DNA of 64,000 bases, taken from assembly GCF_039993895.1 (NCBI RefSeq), contig NZ_CP121194.1, positions 186,001-250,000 of the forward strand. Direction: 5' to 3'. Numbering within the stretch: the first letter of the stretch is position 1; every line of letters begins with the position of its first letter. This document shows positions 38,525 through 47,270 of the stretch, one piece after another. Source of the DNA: Edaphobacter paludis. Its GTDB lineage: Bacteria; Acidobacteriota; Terriglobia; Terriglobales; Acidobacteriaceae. The translations under genes were made by a program, and so were the position numbers. A model generated the notes under the pieces. The model saw only the letters and a list, made by a program, of their open reading frames with translations. It ran no database searches and was not told the origin of the DNA.

Positions 38525-39733
38525 ATGCTGCCACGAAATCTCCAAGCCGATCAGTTCGCCGGGTATCCTCCCCAGGCAAGGAAACTGGCTGTGGCCAGCT
38601 TGGCGGCATTTCAACAGCTTCCACTTAGCTTTCTAGCTGCGCTGTTGCGCGAAGTCATCGAATACGACTTCAAGTTCCCCGCCGAGCGAGCTGAGATTGA
38701 TAAGGAACTCGCCAACATCAGGTCTCTTTCCTCCGCGCAGATCGCAGAGTGGTTTCATCCGTTCTTCATGCTGTCCCTTTCGTCAAGTCTGGAGCGATTC
38801 GACTGGGTTAATCGTCCCGCTCAGTTTATGGAACAGGAATCGGCATATCTCTGGGCCACTCACCAGCTCGATGCCTTCAGCCGGGCTGCGATGGACTATG
38901 GAGATCGCCTGCGGTCTGCGCTTCCCATCGAGCCGCTTCCGATGCGCAGACTCGGAGTTGCAGTGATCGGACAGGGTGTCGCTTCCTATGATGCTCCGCT
39001 ATTTCGCAATCTCCGCGCACAAGGCGCCTACTTTAGTCAGATCAAGCCGGACGACGGCCTCGATCTCCTTCTTGCCGGGGTGGAAGCGCGGGCGAAATCG
39101 CATCCCATCGCCTATGGCCATTGGTACGTAGACGGAGGAGCCGCAGCGCGACAAACCCCATCGCTCACAAACGTAAACTACCAGGCTCTGGAACCCGTGC
39201 GTGCCAATCTGCTCAAGTACATGCAGGCCGAGATTGCACGTCCTGGCATGGGGCCTGAGGAGTTGCGCTCCAACTTGGCGCGGTTGTTACCTGCCGATCT
39301 GGGTATGGACAAGGCCGGGGACACGGTCCTCGATCGCTTTCAGGTAAAGTTGTTCACCGAAGGCTCCGGCACCCAGATCTTCAGCACGACATTCGCCCAG
39401 TGGACAGCTCGCGAGGCACTGCGGCGAGCCCAGCCACTCACTCTCTTGGTACGTTTCGCCCCCCGGCAAAGGCAGAGGCCGATGAATGAATTACTCTCCA
39501 GCCCCAATGCGAATCCTGAGTTAGACCTCGCCGGCTCCCTTGTCGATGCGGATATGGCGGCCTACTATCAGTGGATTAATCAGCAGCGGTTAGCGGGAGC
39601 AGAGCAATCATCCTTCCTCGTATGGTTTGAGGGCCATAGCCAAGCACTGGTGATCTCTCCCTCGTTGCCCCGGGGGGTTCAGTCGGACTCGGCCATGGAT
39701 CTTAAGGGGCTGTTTTCACTGGCTACAAGCTGA
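38525..39733 (+). CDS. Protein of unknown function, coupled to the DUF1501-like gene
   Basis: I do not recognise this 402-residue protein. There is no signal peptide. The N-terminal half is largely helical (ARKLAVASLAAFQQLPLSFLAALLREVIEYDFKFPAERAEIDKEL), the middle is mixed (PMRRLGVAVIGQGVASYDAPLFRNLRAQGAYF; YGHWYVDGGAA), and the C-terminal part has blocks FTEGSGTQIFSTTFAQWTAREALRRAQP and LLVRFAPRQRQRPMNELL. No catalytic motif is obvious. It begins two bases after the DUF1501-like stop, which implies joint expression and perhaps a shared job. It looks cytoplasmic, whereas its partner looks exported, which makes a direct complex less likely. It ends the receptor C gene series. Confidence 0.75.
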   Translation: MLPRNLQADQFAGYPPQARKLAVASLAAFQQLPLSFLAALLREVIEYDFKFPAERAEIDKELANIRSLSSAQIAEWFHPFFMLSLSSSLERFDWVNRPAQFMEQESAYLWATHQLDAFSRAAMDYGDRLRSALPIEPLPMRRLGVAVIGQGVASYDAPLFRNLRAQGAYFSQIKPDDGLDLLLAGVEARAKSHPIAYGHWYVDGGAAARQTPSLTNVNYQALEPVRANLLKYMQAEIARPGMGPEELRSNLARLLPADLGMDKAGDTVLDRFQVKLFTEGSGTQIFSTTFAQWTAREALRRAQPLTLLVRFAPRQRQRPMNELLSSPNANPELDLAGSLVDADMAAYYQWINQQRLAGAEQSSFLVWFEGHSQALVISPSLPRGVQSDSAMDLKGLFSLATS

Positions 39734-39777
39734 AATCGAGCGGTGCCACGAAATCCGGTGAATAGTCTAGGCGGTGT

Positions 39778-40509
39778 TCAACCCATGTGGCGGACGGTCA
39801 TCTGCGGGATGCGGACATTTGGCGGCTGGAGGCACGCGAAGACAATAGCTTCGGCGACTTCCTGAGGCTCCATCATGTGAGAGCTGCGAATGTACTCTTC
39901 GGTGCGGCCGCGTCCCAGTCCGAACTCGGATTTGACGCCTCCCGGGCAGATCGAACCCACCTTGATGCCGTGCTTGCGGAGTTCGGCGTCAAGCGATTGT
40001 GCGAAGCCTATCTGCGCAAACTTGCTGGCGCAGTAGACTGCCTCGCCGCCGATTCCTTGCAGCCCGGCTACTGACGAGATGAAAAGAATGGTCCCACTTT
40101 TCTGCTCAATGAACAGCGGAGCGGCGAAACGCGAGAAGAGGAAGCCGGACTTCATATTGGCGTCCATCAGGGAGTCATATTCTTCAACGGAGGTGTCTAT
40201 GAGGTTTTTGTAGTTTCCTGCGCCGGCGTTGTTGATGACGATGTCCAGATGGCCGAAGTTAGCGATGGCAAGCGCAATAGACTGGCTGGCGGTGTTCTCT
40301 TCGGCCGCGTCTCCGGCATAGAAGACAGCCTTCGTGCCAAGAGCCTCGATCTCCGCGCAGAGCTGGCGAAGGCGCTCTTCGCGACGAGCGGTGACGACAA
40401 GATTGGCCCCTTGATGGGCAAGGGCGATTGCTGTCGCCCAGCCTATGCCGGCACTGGCTCCGGTAACAAGTGCGGTTTTACCTGCGAGGGGTGCGGTAGA
40501 TGCTGTCAT
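39778..40509 (-). CDS. Short-chain dehydrogenase/reductase
   Basis: A 243-residue classical SDR enzyme using NAD(P)H. Seen: cofactor motif TGASAGIG, Arg residues after the second strand (TARREERLR), which favour NADPH, NNAG, catalytic Ser in ISSVAG and YCASK. The layout and the PGGVKSEFG loop resemble YdfG-like hydroxy-acid or serine dehydrogenases, but substrate cannot be told from sequence. It is divergent from the ABC ATPase gene with 41 bases between the starts and meets the 402-residue protein gene tail to tail. Confidence 0.9.
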   Translation of the reverse strand: MTASTAPLAGKTALVTGASAGIGWATAIALAHQGANLVVTARREERLRQLCAEIEALGTKAVFYAGDAAEENTASQSIALAIANFGHLDIVINNAGAGNYKNLIDTSVEEYDSLMDANMKSGFLFSRFAAPLFIEQKSGTILFISSVAGLQGIGGEAVYCASKFAQIGFAQSLDAELRKHGIKVGSICPGGVKSEFGLGRGRTEEYIRSSHMMEPQEVAEAIVFACLQPPNVRIPQMTVRHMG

Positions 40510-40550
40510 CTGCCAGTCATGCTCCTGAATTTCGATGCTACCATCCGGCT

Positions 40551-41354
40551 ATGTCAACAGATGCGATAGCGACCGATCCGGGACTGCTGGTGGAGGCACG
40601 CGGTTTGGTGAAGGAGTATGCGCGCGGCGGCGATACCGTGCGGGTCGTTGATGACGTTTCGTTTGCCATTCGCCGGGGCGAGACCATGGGGCTCGTAGGA
40701 GAATCCGGCTCGGGCAAGAGCACCGTAGCGCGGATGCTGCTTCGTTTGATCGAGCCCACGGCAGGAGTGGTCCGGTACGATGGCGTCGAGTTGCTCGCAA
40801 TCGGCTCGCGCGACATGCGAGGGATGCGTCGCCGGATGCAAATTGTCTTTCAGGACCCCTACGCCGCGCTGAATCCGCGCATGAAGGTGCGCGAGATTCT
40901 GGCTGAGCCATTTGCGATTCACGGGGAGCAACATTCGGCAACCAAAGACCATCTGGAGGTAATGTTGCGCGAAGTAGGGCTTGACGCCTCGGCGCTGGAA
41001 CGTTATCCGCATGAGTTCAGCGGCGGCCAGCGGCAACGGATCAACATTGCGCGTGCGCTGGCGCTGCGTCCGGAGTTTTTGGTGCTCGATGAGCCGGTGA
41101 GTGCGCTGGATGTCTCGGTCGGGGCACAGGTAGTGAACCTCCTACGGGAACTTCAGCGAAAGTATGGCCTGACTTATTTATTCATCTCGCACTCAATGCC
41201 CCTGGTGCGCTATCTCTGCGACCGTGTCGCTGTGATGCAGCGTGGCCGGGTGGTGGAATATGGCGATTGCGAAAAAGTCTGCGAAGCTCCGCGAGATGAG
41301 TACACACGAGGCCTGATTGCGGCGACGCCGGAGATGCCAGTCTTCTCAGACTAG
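40551..41354 (+). CDS. Peptide/nickel-type ABC transporter ATP-binding protein (OppF/DppF-like)
   Basis: A 267-residue ATPase subunit from ATG 40551. Walker A is GESGSGKST, the signature is FSGGQRQRINIARAL, Walker B is FLVLDEPVSALDV, and the switch His is in LFISHSMPLVRYL. The C-terminal segment (YGDCEKVCEAPRDEYTRGLIAATPE) is the usual end of Opp/Dpp-type subunits. The family acts in pairs with two permeases and a binding protein, yet none is nearby, so its partners must be encoded elsewhere or it is a remnant of a cluster. The extended frame from 40500 is not used because it would overlap the divergent gene. Confidence 0.9.
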   Translation: MSTDAIATDPGLLVEARGLVKEYARGGDTVRVVDDVSFAIRRGETMGLVGESGSGKSTVARMLLRLIEPTAGVVRYDGVELLAIGSRDMRGMRRRMQIVFQDPYAALNPRMKVREILAEPFAIHGEQHSATKDHLEVMLREVGLDASALERYPHEFSGGQRQRINIARALALRPEFLVLDEPVSALDVSVGAQVVNLLRELQRKYGLTYLFISHSMPLVRYLCDRVAVMQRGRVVEYGDCEKVCEAPRDEYTRGLIAATPEMPVFSD

Positions 41355-41447
41355 ATGAATCGATGGGAATTTTTCCAAATTGCAGGAGTTTGTCCCGTCG
41401 ACGAATGTGACCGGCAGTATGATAACTTCAGCGGCAGGAGAGCTCAG

Positions 41448-41837
41448 ATGGCGTACAGCGAGAGTTATACATGCGATGTGTGCGGCAAGCAGAAAGCCGG
41501 AAGCGAGAGCTGGTGGCTGGCGTGGGTAGATTGCTTTCAGGGAGAGAGTCCTGCCCAGGACCAACCGCTGATTAAGTTAACGCGGTGGCAGCCGCAGTAT
41601 GCTCACTCTGCCGGGGTGAAGCATCTGTGCGGAGCGCTGTGCGCGGGCACGATGATGGACCGATGGATGTCGGAACAGCATGAGAACCCCGAAGTGCACT
41701 GCGATTCCGTCTCCGTGCATCACATGCCTGAGCCGGTGAAAGAGATTTCGCGTAAGGCGGTGGGTTTTTCCTCTGCTGTGGCGAAGACTCCGCTGCCCAT
41801 CGAGATAAAGGCGGTGCACCCCAGAAACGACGAATAA
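41448..41837 (+). CDS. Small cysteine-containing protein, possible zinc ribbon
   Basis: ATG 41448 has AGGAG seven bases upstream; the longer frame from 41355 has no such site. The 129-residue product has CDVCGKQK near its N-terminus and HLCGALC in the middle, which together could bind a zinc ion. Tryptophan-rich text (SESWWLAWVDCF) lies between them. No family is recognised. No export signal is visible, so it is probably cytoplasmic. It lies after the ABC ATPase but with its own ribosome site about 90 bases away. Confidence 0.7.
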   Translation: MAYSESYTCDVCGKQKAGSESWWLAWVDCFQGESPAQDQPLIKLTRWQPQYAHSAGVKHLCGALCAGTMMDRWMSEQHENPEVHCDSVSVHHMPEPVKEISRKAVGFSSAVAKTPLPIEIKAVHPRNDE

Positions 41838-41958
41838 TTCGATAGATTCAGAGGTCTCGTCATTGATCATCGGAGGGCAAAGCCGTCCGTGGTTCCGCTC
41901 GAGGATTCGCGTTTTGGCAAAGCCACAGAGAAGAACGTAGAACGGCGGCCGGGAACTC

Positions 41959-42873
41959 CTATTTGGACGGCGCTGGAGACGGTGGCTGTTGATTCTTGTC
42001 CTCAGGGACCTTGTTGTCGGTAATGTCCTGGCCGTTGTAGATGATGCGGCTGGTGGCGTGGAACTGTTTGTAGTCGGTATATTTGACGACGGTGCGCAGA
42101 TGAACGTCCTGGGATAGATAGCCGTTGCCACCATCGAAGTGCAGCGTCCCTTCGGCTTTGGTGTAGGTGGGGAACCAGTATTTTCCATCAACCTGTTGAT
42201 AATAGGTGGTGTAGGGCGGGGAGAGATCTTCGTGGCCCTTGCGCTTGTCATCGGGGACGGATCTGCCGTTGACGAGGACGATCTGGAAGTCCTGCTGATC
42301 TACCCAGACCTTACCTTGGAAGTAGCGTTTTCCTTTTTCGAGGACCTTGGGCTTGGCGTCGAAGACGTAGGTATCGATCTCGTCGATGTGCTGGCGGCCA
42401 AGGTAGGTGATGTCGTACTGCGGCAGATCTGCGGTAGTGAGCACGAAGGGTAGTCGGTGCTCGATGTCCTGAAAGTCGGCGGGCGACATCATCACTCGTT
42501 CGAGCGTGTTCTGGGGAGCAAAGACGACGTGTTCGTCGCGTTTGCCGTTGCTGTCAAAGAGGATATCGGTGACCTGCATGTATTCGCCGTCCGGCTTGTT
42601 GGTGTCGTCGGAAATGGTGTCCACTTTTACGGTCTGCCGGAAGGTGTAATTCTGGCGTGCTACATCGAAGACTGATTCGCGAGCGGCGAATTTGGTGATG
42701 ATTTGCTGCGGGGTAAGGTCCTTAGGCGGGCTGGGATCGAGCGGGCCAAAGCCGGCGGGTTCCTGCGCCATGGCTGCGCGTGGAGCTGTGGCTGTGGCCA
42801 CGACGAAGAATCCCACTGCTAATAGGGACAGAAGAAGCTCGGCTGAGGCGCGAATGCGGGAAAGCAGCGGCAT
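41959..42873 (-). CDS. Exported LolA-like beta protein
   Basis: A 304-residue protein with a signal peptide (LLSLLAVGFFVVATATAPRAAMAQ). The mature part repeats a pattern of beta strands (YTFRQTVKVDTISDD, GKRYFQGKVWVDQQDFQIVLVNG, GKYWFPTYTKAEGTLHF) that resembles the half-barrel of outer-membrane lipoprotein-sorting (LolA/LolB-like) proteins. It ends with a charged and Pro-rich tail (EDKNQQPPSPAPSK). The resemblance is by pattern only; lipid handling in the periplasm is a guess. It is divergent from the histidine kinase gene and convergent with the small cysteine-containing protein. Confidence 0.7.
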   Translation of the reverse strand: MPLLSRIRASAELLLSLLAVGFFVVATATAPRAAMAQEPAGFGPLDPSPPKDLTPQQIITKFAARESVFDVARQNYTFRQTVKVDTISDDTNKPDGEYMQVTDILFDSNGKRDEHVVFAPQNTLERVMMSPADFQDIEHRLPFVLTTADLPQYDITYLGRQHIDEIDTYVFDAKPKVLEKGKRYFQGKVWVDQQDFQIVLVNGRSVPDDKRKGHEDLSPPYTTYYQQVDGKYWFPTYTKAEGTLHFDGGNGYLSQDVHLRTVVKYTDYKQFHATSRIIYNGQDITDNKVPEDKNQQPPSPAPSK

Positions 42874-42959
42874 TTTGCGAAATCTCCAAAAAAATGGGTG
42901 GGCAACGGTGCATCCACCTCACTTATCTAAAGAATAGACGCGAAAAGTGAGGGTTGGTG

Positions 42960-44318
42960 ATGTTGGGCTGGCTAAGTAACATGTGGGCTCTTCATTGGGA
43001 ATGCGTTGTTGGAGGCCTGAGCCTGGCGGGATCAGTGTTGTTGATGGGGCACGAACGCCGTCTTCATGCAATGGAGCGGCGGCGGGACCGAAGGATTCGC
43101 GACGAGTTCGAGGCCTATGCTCGTCTCGACACCGGGCATGGAGGGGATTTCCGCGAGTTGGCGAAACGGGTGTGCCGACTGGTGGCAGGAAAGAGTGCAT
43201 TTCAGCGAGTGGCAATGATGGCGCAGGACGCCACCGGGGGGATGTATGTGGCGAGCAGCGTGGGGATGGAAGAGATTACCGTCCGGGCGCTTCAGGCCTG
43301 GGCCGAGCGCGTGAGGGACGAGAGCGCAGAAGAGGGTGCGACGTCAGACGGAGCTGGCATTCGAGTGGGGGAAAAGAGCTTTGCGGTCGTTCTCGGAAAG
43401 GACTCCGCAGATGTAGGGTGCGGCCGGGCGATCATAATTCCAATTCAATCCTCCACGGGAAAGCTGCTCGGCGCGCTGGCGGTATGCGCGGATAGGCTGA
43501 TGAGTCTGCGGCGCGAAACGGTGAAGGAGGCGATTCCGCCGCTGGAAGCGCTGGCAGTGAAGTTGGGCCGCGCCATTGAGAATGCCGAAGTTGTCAAGCA
43601 ACTCAGACAGGCAGAGAAGTTGGCTAGCTATAGTCTTCTGGTTACCGGAGTGGCTCATGCATTGAACAATCCGTTGACGTGCGTGCTGCAGTCTGCGGAA
43701 CGGATTGCCAACACCGCTAAGGAAACAAGAGTGCGGGCGGCTGCGGAGACGATCGTGCACGAGGCCCGACGAATGCAGCAGACCATACAGGATATGGCAA
43801 ACTTCGAGCGATACGGTGCGCGGATGGATGAGTCGGTCGAGATCGCAGGGTTAGTGCGCGAACTGGTGTCCGATTGCCAGAAGAAACTGGAGGATCGGGG
43901 CGTTCTGCTGGTGGTGGACGCAGACGACGATGTATCGGCGGTGCGGGGAAATGGATATTCCCTGCGGCTGGTCTTGGAGCACCTGCTGACCAATGCGGCG
44001 CAGGCCATAGCGCGTAGTGGCGACGATGACCGGGAGCGCGAGATACGAATTTCGGTGAATCATGGCGAAGGTTCGGTGCAGATGATGGTGAGCGATACCG
44101 GCCCGGGTTTCAAGCAGCCGGAGCGGTTGTTTGAACCGTTCCAACCCGGCGGAGGGGCCGGCATGGGGCTCGCCATCTGCTATGGAATTGTGCGGGAACA
44201 TGGCGGCGAGATCAGCGCGTTCAATCTCCATCCGTATGGGGCCTCCGTGGTGGTGGAGCTGCCTTTGGAAGAGAATCTATCCCACAATTTCTCCGGCGAG
44301 GCACAAGAGGTCGCTTAG
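42960..44318 (+). CDS. GAF-type sensor histidine kinase
   Basis: A 452-residue kinase from ATG 42960. One membrane segment lies near residues 12-28 (CVVGGLSLAGSVLLMG), followed by a basic stretch, a GAF-like sensor region (about 55-205), and a dimerisation and phospho-acceptor part (LLVTGVAHALNNPLTCVL; the His in VAHALNNP is the expected phosphorylation site). The ATP-binding part shows LEHLLTNAAQAI (N box), VSDTGPGF (G1) and GAGMGLAICYGIVREHGG (G2). It uses HALNNPLT, like NtrB-class kinases. No response regulator is adjacent, so its partner is elsewhere. Confidence 0.88.
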   Translation: MLGWLSNMWALHWECVVGGLSLAGSVLLMGHERRLHAMERRRDRRIRDEFEAYARLDTGHGGDFRELAKRVCRLVAGKSAFQRVAMMAQDATGGMYVASSVGMEEITVRALQAWAERVRDESAEEGATSDGAGIRVGEKSFAVVLGKDSADVGCGRAIIIPIQSSTGKLLGALAVCADRLMSLRRETVKEAIPPLEALAVKLGRAIENAEVVKQLRQAEKLASYSLLVTGVAHALNNPLTCVLQSAERIANTAKETRVRAAAETIVHEARRMQQTIQDMANFERYGARMDESVEIAGLVRELVSDCQKKLEDRGVLLVVDADDDVSAVRGNGYSLRLVLEHLLTNAAQAIARSGDDDREREIRISVNHGEGSVQMMVSDTGPGFKQPERLFEPFQPGGGAGMGLAICYGIVREHGGEISAFNLHPYGASVVVELPLEENLSHNFSGEAQEVA

Positions 44319-44436
44319 GCCCGAATCTCAGAAAATGTTGTGTCATTGCTGTCGATGACGTGATGAAATGTCTGCTGAACCTGGTGTGTGGCAAGCCATC
44401 TTTTCGGATTTTACGGGGACGGGGTAGACTGACGCG

Positions 44437-46683
44437 ATGAGGATGCTTGCCGGGTTTGTTGTGGGACTGGTGCTGGGTAGTGTGGCTTTCGGACAGGGAA
44501 TTGGGTTGGCTTCGACCGAGGCCGGAGTAATGGAATCAGGAGTGGCCTCCACGGGCCGCCCGATGACGTTTGCCGACCTGCAGCGAATGAAGCGAATTAA
44601 CGACCCTCAGATCTCGTCGAGCGGAAAGTGGATTATGTTTTCGGCAGTGGATGTCGATCTGGAGGCGAATACAAAGATAAGTCATCTATGGGTCGTGCCG
44701 CTAAAGAAAGAATCGGATGCTGCCTCGCGGCCTTCAGAAAGGCAACTGAGCTTTTGGAAGGAGGGCGAGACCGATGGACGGTTTTCGCCGGACGGGAGGC
44801 AGGTTGCGTTTGTAGCGACAGATACCGGGAGCGGCTTGTCGCAGATCTTTGTCGCCCCTTGGGATGAGACGACGGGCACGATGGGGACGCCGAAGCGGCT
44901 GACCGAAGGAAGCACTGGAGCCGATGGGCCAGTATGGTCGCCGGATTCGCAGCGGATTCTGTTTGTGTCGCGCGTTTATCCGGAGTGCAGCGACGAGGAG
45001 TCGTGGGTGCAGGAGGATGCCTGTGACAAACGTAAGGACGATGCAGCGGCGAAGAATCCGGTAAAGGCGATGATATTTACCAAGCTGCTTTACCGGCATT
45101 GGGACCACTACATCGGCGACAAGCGCAGTCATGTGCTCGTGGTGAACGTGACGGACGGTAATACGGTGCGTGATCTGACACCGCGCCGCGAGATCGGGGA
45201 TGCGGAGGCTCCGGTCTTTTCGCTGGGTGGCCCGGTAGATTATGCGTGGGCCCCGGACTCGAAGGAGATTGCGTATGTGACGAATCTCGATGCGGTTCCG
45301 GCAGCGAGCACCAATAATGATGTGATCACACTGCGATTGGATGATCCCGAGGCGAGGGCAGTGAAGATTTCTACCTCGCCGGGGAGCGACGATGCGCCTG
45401 CTTACTCACCCGATGGAAGGTACATCGCGTTCCGGTCTCAGGCGCGCGCCGGGTTTGAGAGTGATCAGTTCCGGCTGATGCTGTTTGACCGCCAGGCGAA
45501 GACGATCAAGGATATGCTGCCGAAGTTCGATAACTGGGTAGACGAGTTTGTATGGGCGCCGAACGCGAAGACGATCTACTTTACCAGCGGCGAGATGGGC
45601 GAGGAGAACATCCTATCCACGCAGGTTGATCTACCGGAAGCGACAGCCGTGGCGAACAAGGCGGAGTATGGCGGGTTGCAGGTTGCTCCGGACGGCAAGA
45701 CAATCGTTGCCACGGTGATGACGGTGAGATATCCGGCGGCGGTTGGCTCGATTGCCCTGAACGCCTCCGGCGGCGGCGGCGCGCCCGTGGTGCGGCTCTC
45801 GCATATGAACGATGGCCTGCTTCGCCAACTCGACCTGCCGAAGATGGAGAGCTTTATCTTTCCCGGTGCTGGAAATACCGCAGTGCAGGGATTCCTCATT
45901 CGACCGCCGCACTTCGATGCTGCAAGGAGGTATCCTCTGAAGTTCCTGATGCATGGCGGCCCGCAGACGGCGTGGGGCGATTCGTGGAGCTATCGCTGGA
46001 ATGCAGAGCTGCTTGCAGCGGATGGTTACGTGGTCGTGATGATTAATCGTCGCGGGTCGACAGGATATGGGCAGAAGTTTGTCGATGAGGTGAGCGGAGA
46101 CTGGGGCGGGAAGGCCTATGTCGATCTTATGAAGGGGCTCGACTATGCAGAGAAGCAGTATCCCTTTATCGACAAGACGCGGGAGTGCGCGCTGGGCGCG
46201 AGCTACGGCGGATTCATGGCCGACTGGGTGCTGACGCATACCGACCGTTTCAAGTGCATTGTGACCCACGACGGCATGTATAACCCGCAGAGCGCCTATG
46301 GGACGACCGAGGAGCTTTGGTTCAACGAGTGGGAGTTCAAGCGGCCGGGCACAGCCGGGCCGGGGCAGCCCTGGAAGTATGCGGCGGGACCGATGGCGGA
46401 CGATCCTTTCAGAAAGTGGTCGCCGATGCTGTCGATTCAGAATGCGAAGACGCCTACGCTGATCATTCATTCGCAGAGGGATTACCGTCTTGATGTCTCA
46501 GAGGGCTTTCAGCTCTTCACGGCTTTGCAGCGGCTCGACGTGCCGAGCAAGATGCTCTACTTCCCCGACGAGGGGCATTGGGTTCAGAAGCCGCAGAACT
46601 CAAAGCTCTGGTACGAGACGGTGAATGACTGGTGCGATCAGTGGACTCACAGCGGAAGGTATGCGTCTGGACTGAATCATTAG
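44437..46683 (+). CDS. Secreted S9 family peptidase (prolyl oligopeptidase / DPP-like)
   Basis: A 748-residue exported serine peptidase. A signal peptide (LAGFVVGLVLGSVAFGQG) is followed by a beta-propeller of WD-like repeats (FSPDGRQVAFVATDTGSG, WSPDSQRILFVSR, YSPDGRYIAFRSQ, about 55-460). The alpha/beta-hydrolase part follows, with nucleophile Ser589 in GASYGG, an acid residue near HSQRDYRLDVSEG and the catalytic His in PDEGHWV. These are the usual S9 elements. It is a likely aminopeptidase or oligopeptidase that trims peptides in the periplasm. No linked regulator. Confidence 0.92.
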   Translation: MRMLAGFVVGLVLGSVAFGQGIGLASTEAGVMESGVASTGRPMTFADLQRMKRINDPQISSSGKWIMFSAVDVDLEANTKISHLWVVPLKKESDAASRPSERQLSFWKEGETDGRFSPDGRQVAFVATDTGSGLSQIFVAPWDETTGTMGTPKRLTEGSTGADGPVWSPDSQRILFVSRVYPECSDEESWVQEDACDKRKDDAAAKNPVKAMIFTKLLYRHWDHYIGDKRSHVLVVNVTDGNTVRDLTPRREIGDAEAPVFSLGGPVDYAWAPDSKEIAYVTNLDAVPAASTNNDVITLRLDDPEARAVKISTSPGSDDAPAYSPDGRYIAFRSQARAGFESDQFRLMLFDRQAKTIKDMLPKFDNWVDEFVWAPNAKTIYFTSGEMGEENILSTQVDLPEATAVANKAEYGGLQVAPDGKTIVATVMTVRYPAAVGSIALNASGGGGAPVVRLSHMNDGLLRQLDLPKMESFIFPGAGNTAVQGFLIRPPHFDAARRYPLKFLMHGGPQTAWGDSWSYRWNAELLAADGYVVVMINRRGSTGYGQKFVDEVSGDWGGKAYVDLMKGLDYAEKQYPFIDKTRECALGASYGGFMADWVLTHTDRFKCIVTHDGMYNPQSAYGTTEELWFNEWEFKRPGTAGPGQPWKYAAGPMADDPFRKWSPMLSIQNAKTPTLIIHSQRDYRLDVSEGFQLFTALQRLDVPSKMLYFPDEGHWVQKPQNSKLWYETVNDWCDQWTHSGRYASGLNH

Positions 46684-47270
46684 CGGTCTGCTCGAATACC
46701 ATTGACCTCCAGTTTGCCGGGAACTCTTCCGCATAGCGTAATCCAACGGTGAGCATGCTCGATGTCCTACCGAGGCTTGTGTTGTTTGAGAAACGTATCG
46801 CGGAGATCGAAGTCGCGGTAAGCCTTTGTGGCTTCCGAGCGCAAGGTGGCTAAGGCGCCTGTGATATTCCTCATGGCGGCGGCGCGCAAGGGGCATTCGC
46901 CTTTCAGATAGATGCTAGGAAGCCCGCATTGCCATAAGGTCGAGATTGGTTTCTCCCGCAATCGTGATATCGGATGATCTTTGTTGTCCGCCTGGGGCTT
47001 CGCAGGATCATCTGAAAGACCTCTGCTGTGTTGTGCGCTTGAAGATAAGCGTCAAGACGCGACTTCGGCAGGGGGGACCGCCTTGTCGGTCGGACATTAT
47101 GATCGACAGGTTTCTAAACCACATCATTGATGTCATTGACAGATAACAATGAAACGATCAGGAGGGCAGGTTGTACGGAGAGATCTTTAAGCCCTTTTGA
47201 GCATCTTATTATTCGTTGTTCTGTCTTGCCGTCAGCAAGCAGCGAATCTTTCGAAGGGGGGAACGTCGAG
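46684..47270. other. Gene-poor region before the KaiC-like gene
   Basis: A 587-base stretch with no well-supported gene. A small minus-strand frame (46767-46874, and upstream to 46961) is the only candidate. It probably contains the promoter of the KaiC-kinase operon. Confidence 0.45.
46767..46874 (-). CDS. Possible very small ORF or gene remnant
   Basis: From ATG 46874 this encodes 35 residues (starting MRNITGALATLRSEATKAYR); without a stop the frame runs on upstream to 46961, where only TTG is available. The helical, charged sequence preceded by ECPLRAAA looks more protein-like than its surroundings, but there is no clear ribosome site and I do not recognise it. It may be a remnant of a larger gene. 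Low confidence. Confidence 0.22.
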   Translation of the reverse strand: MRNITGALATLRSEATKAYRDFDLRDTFLKQHKPR

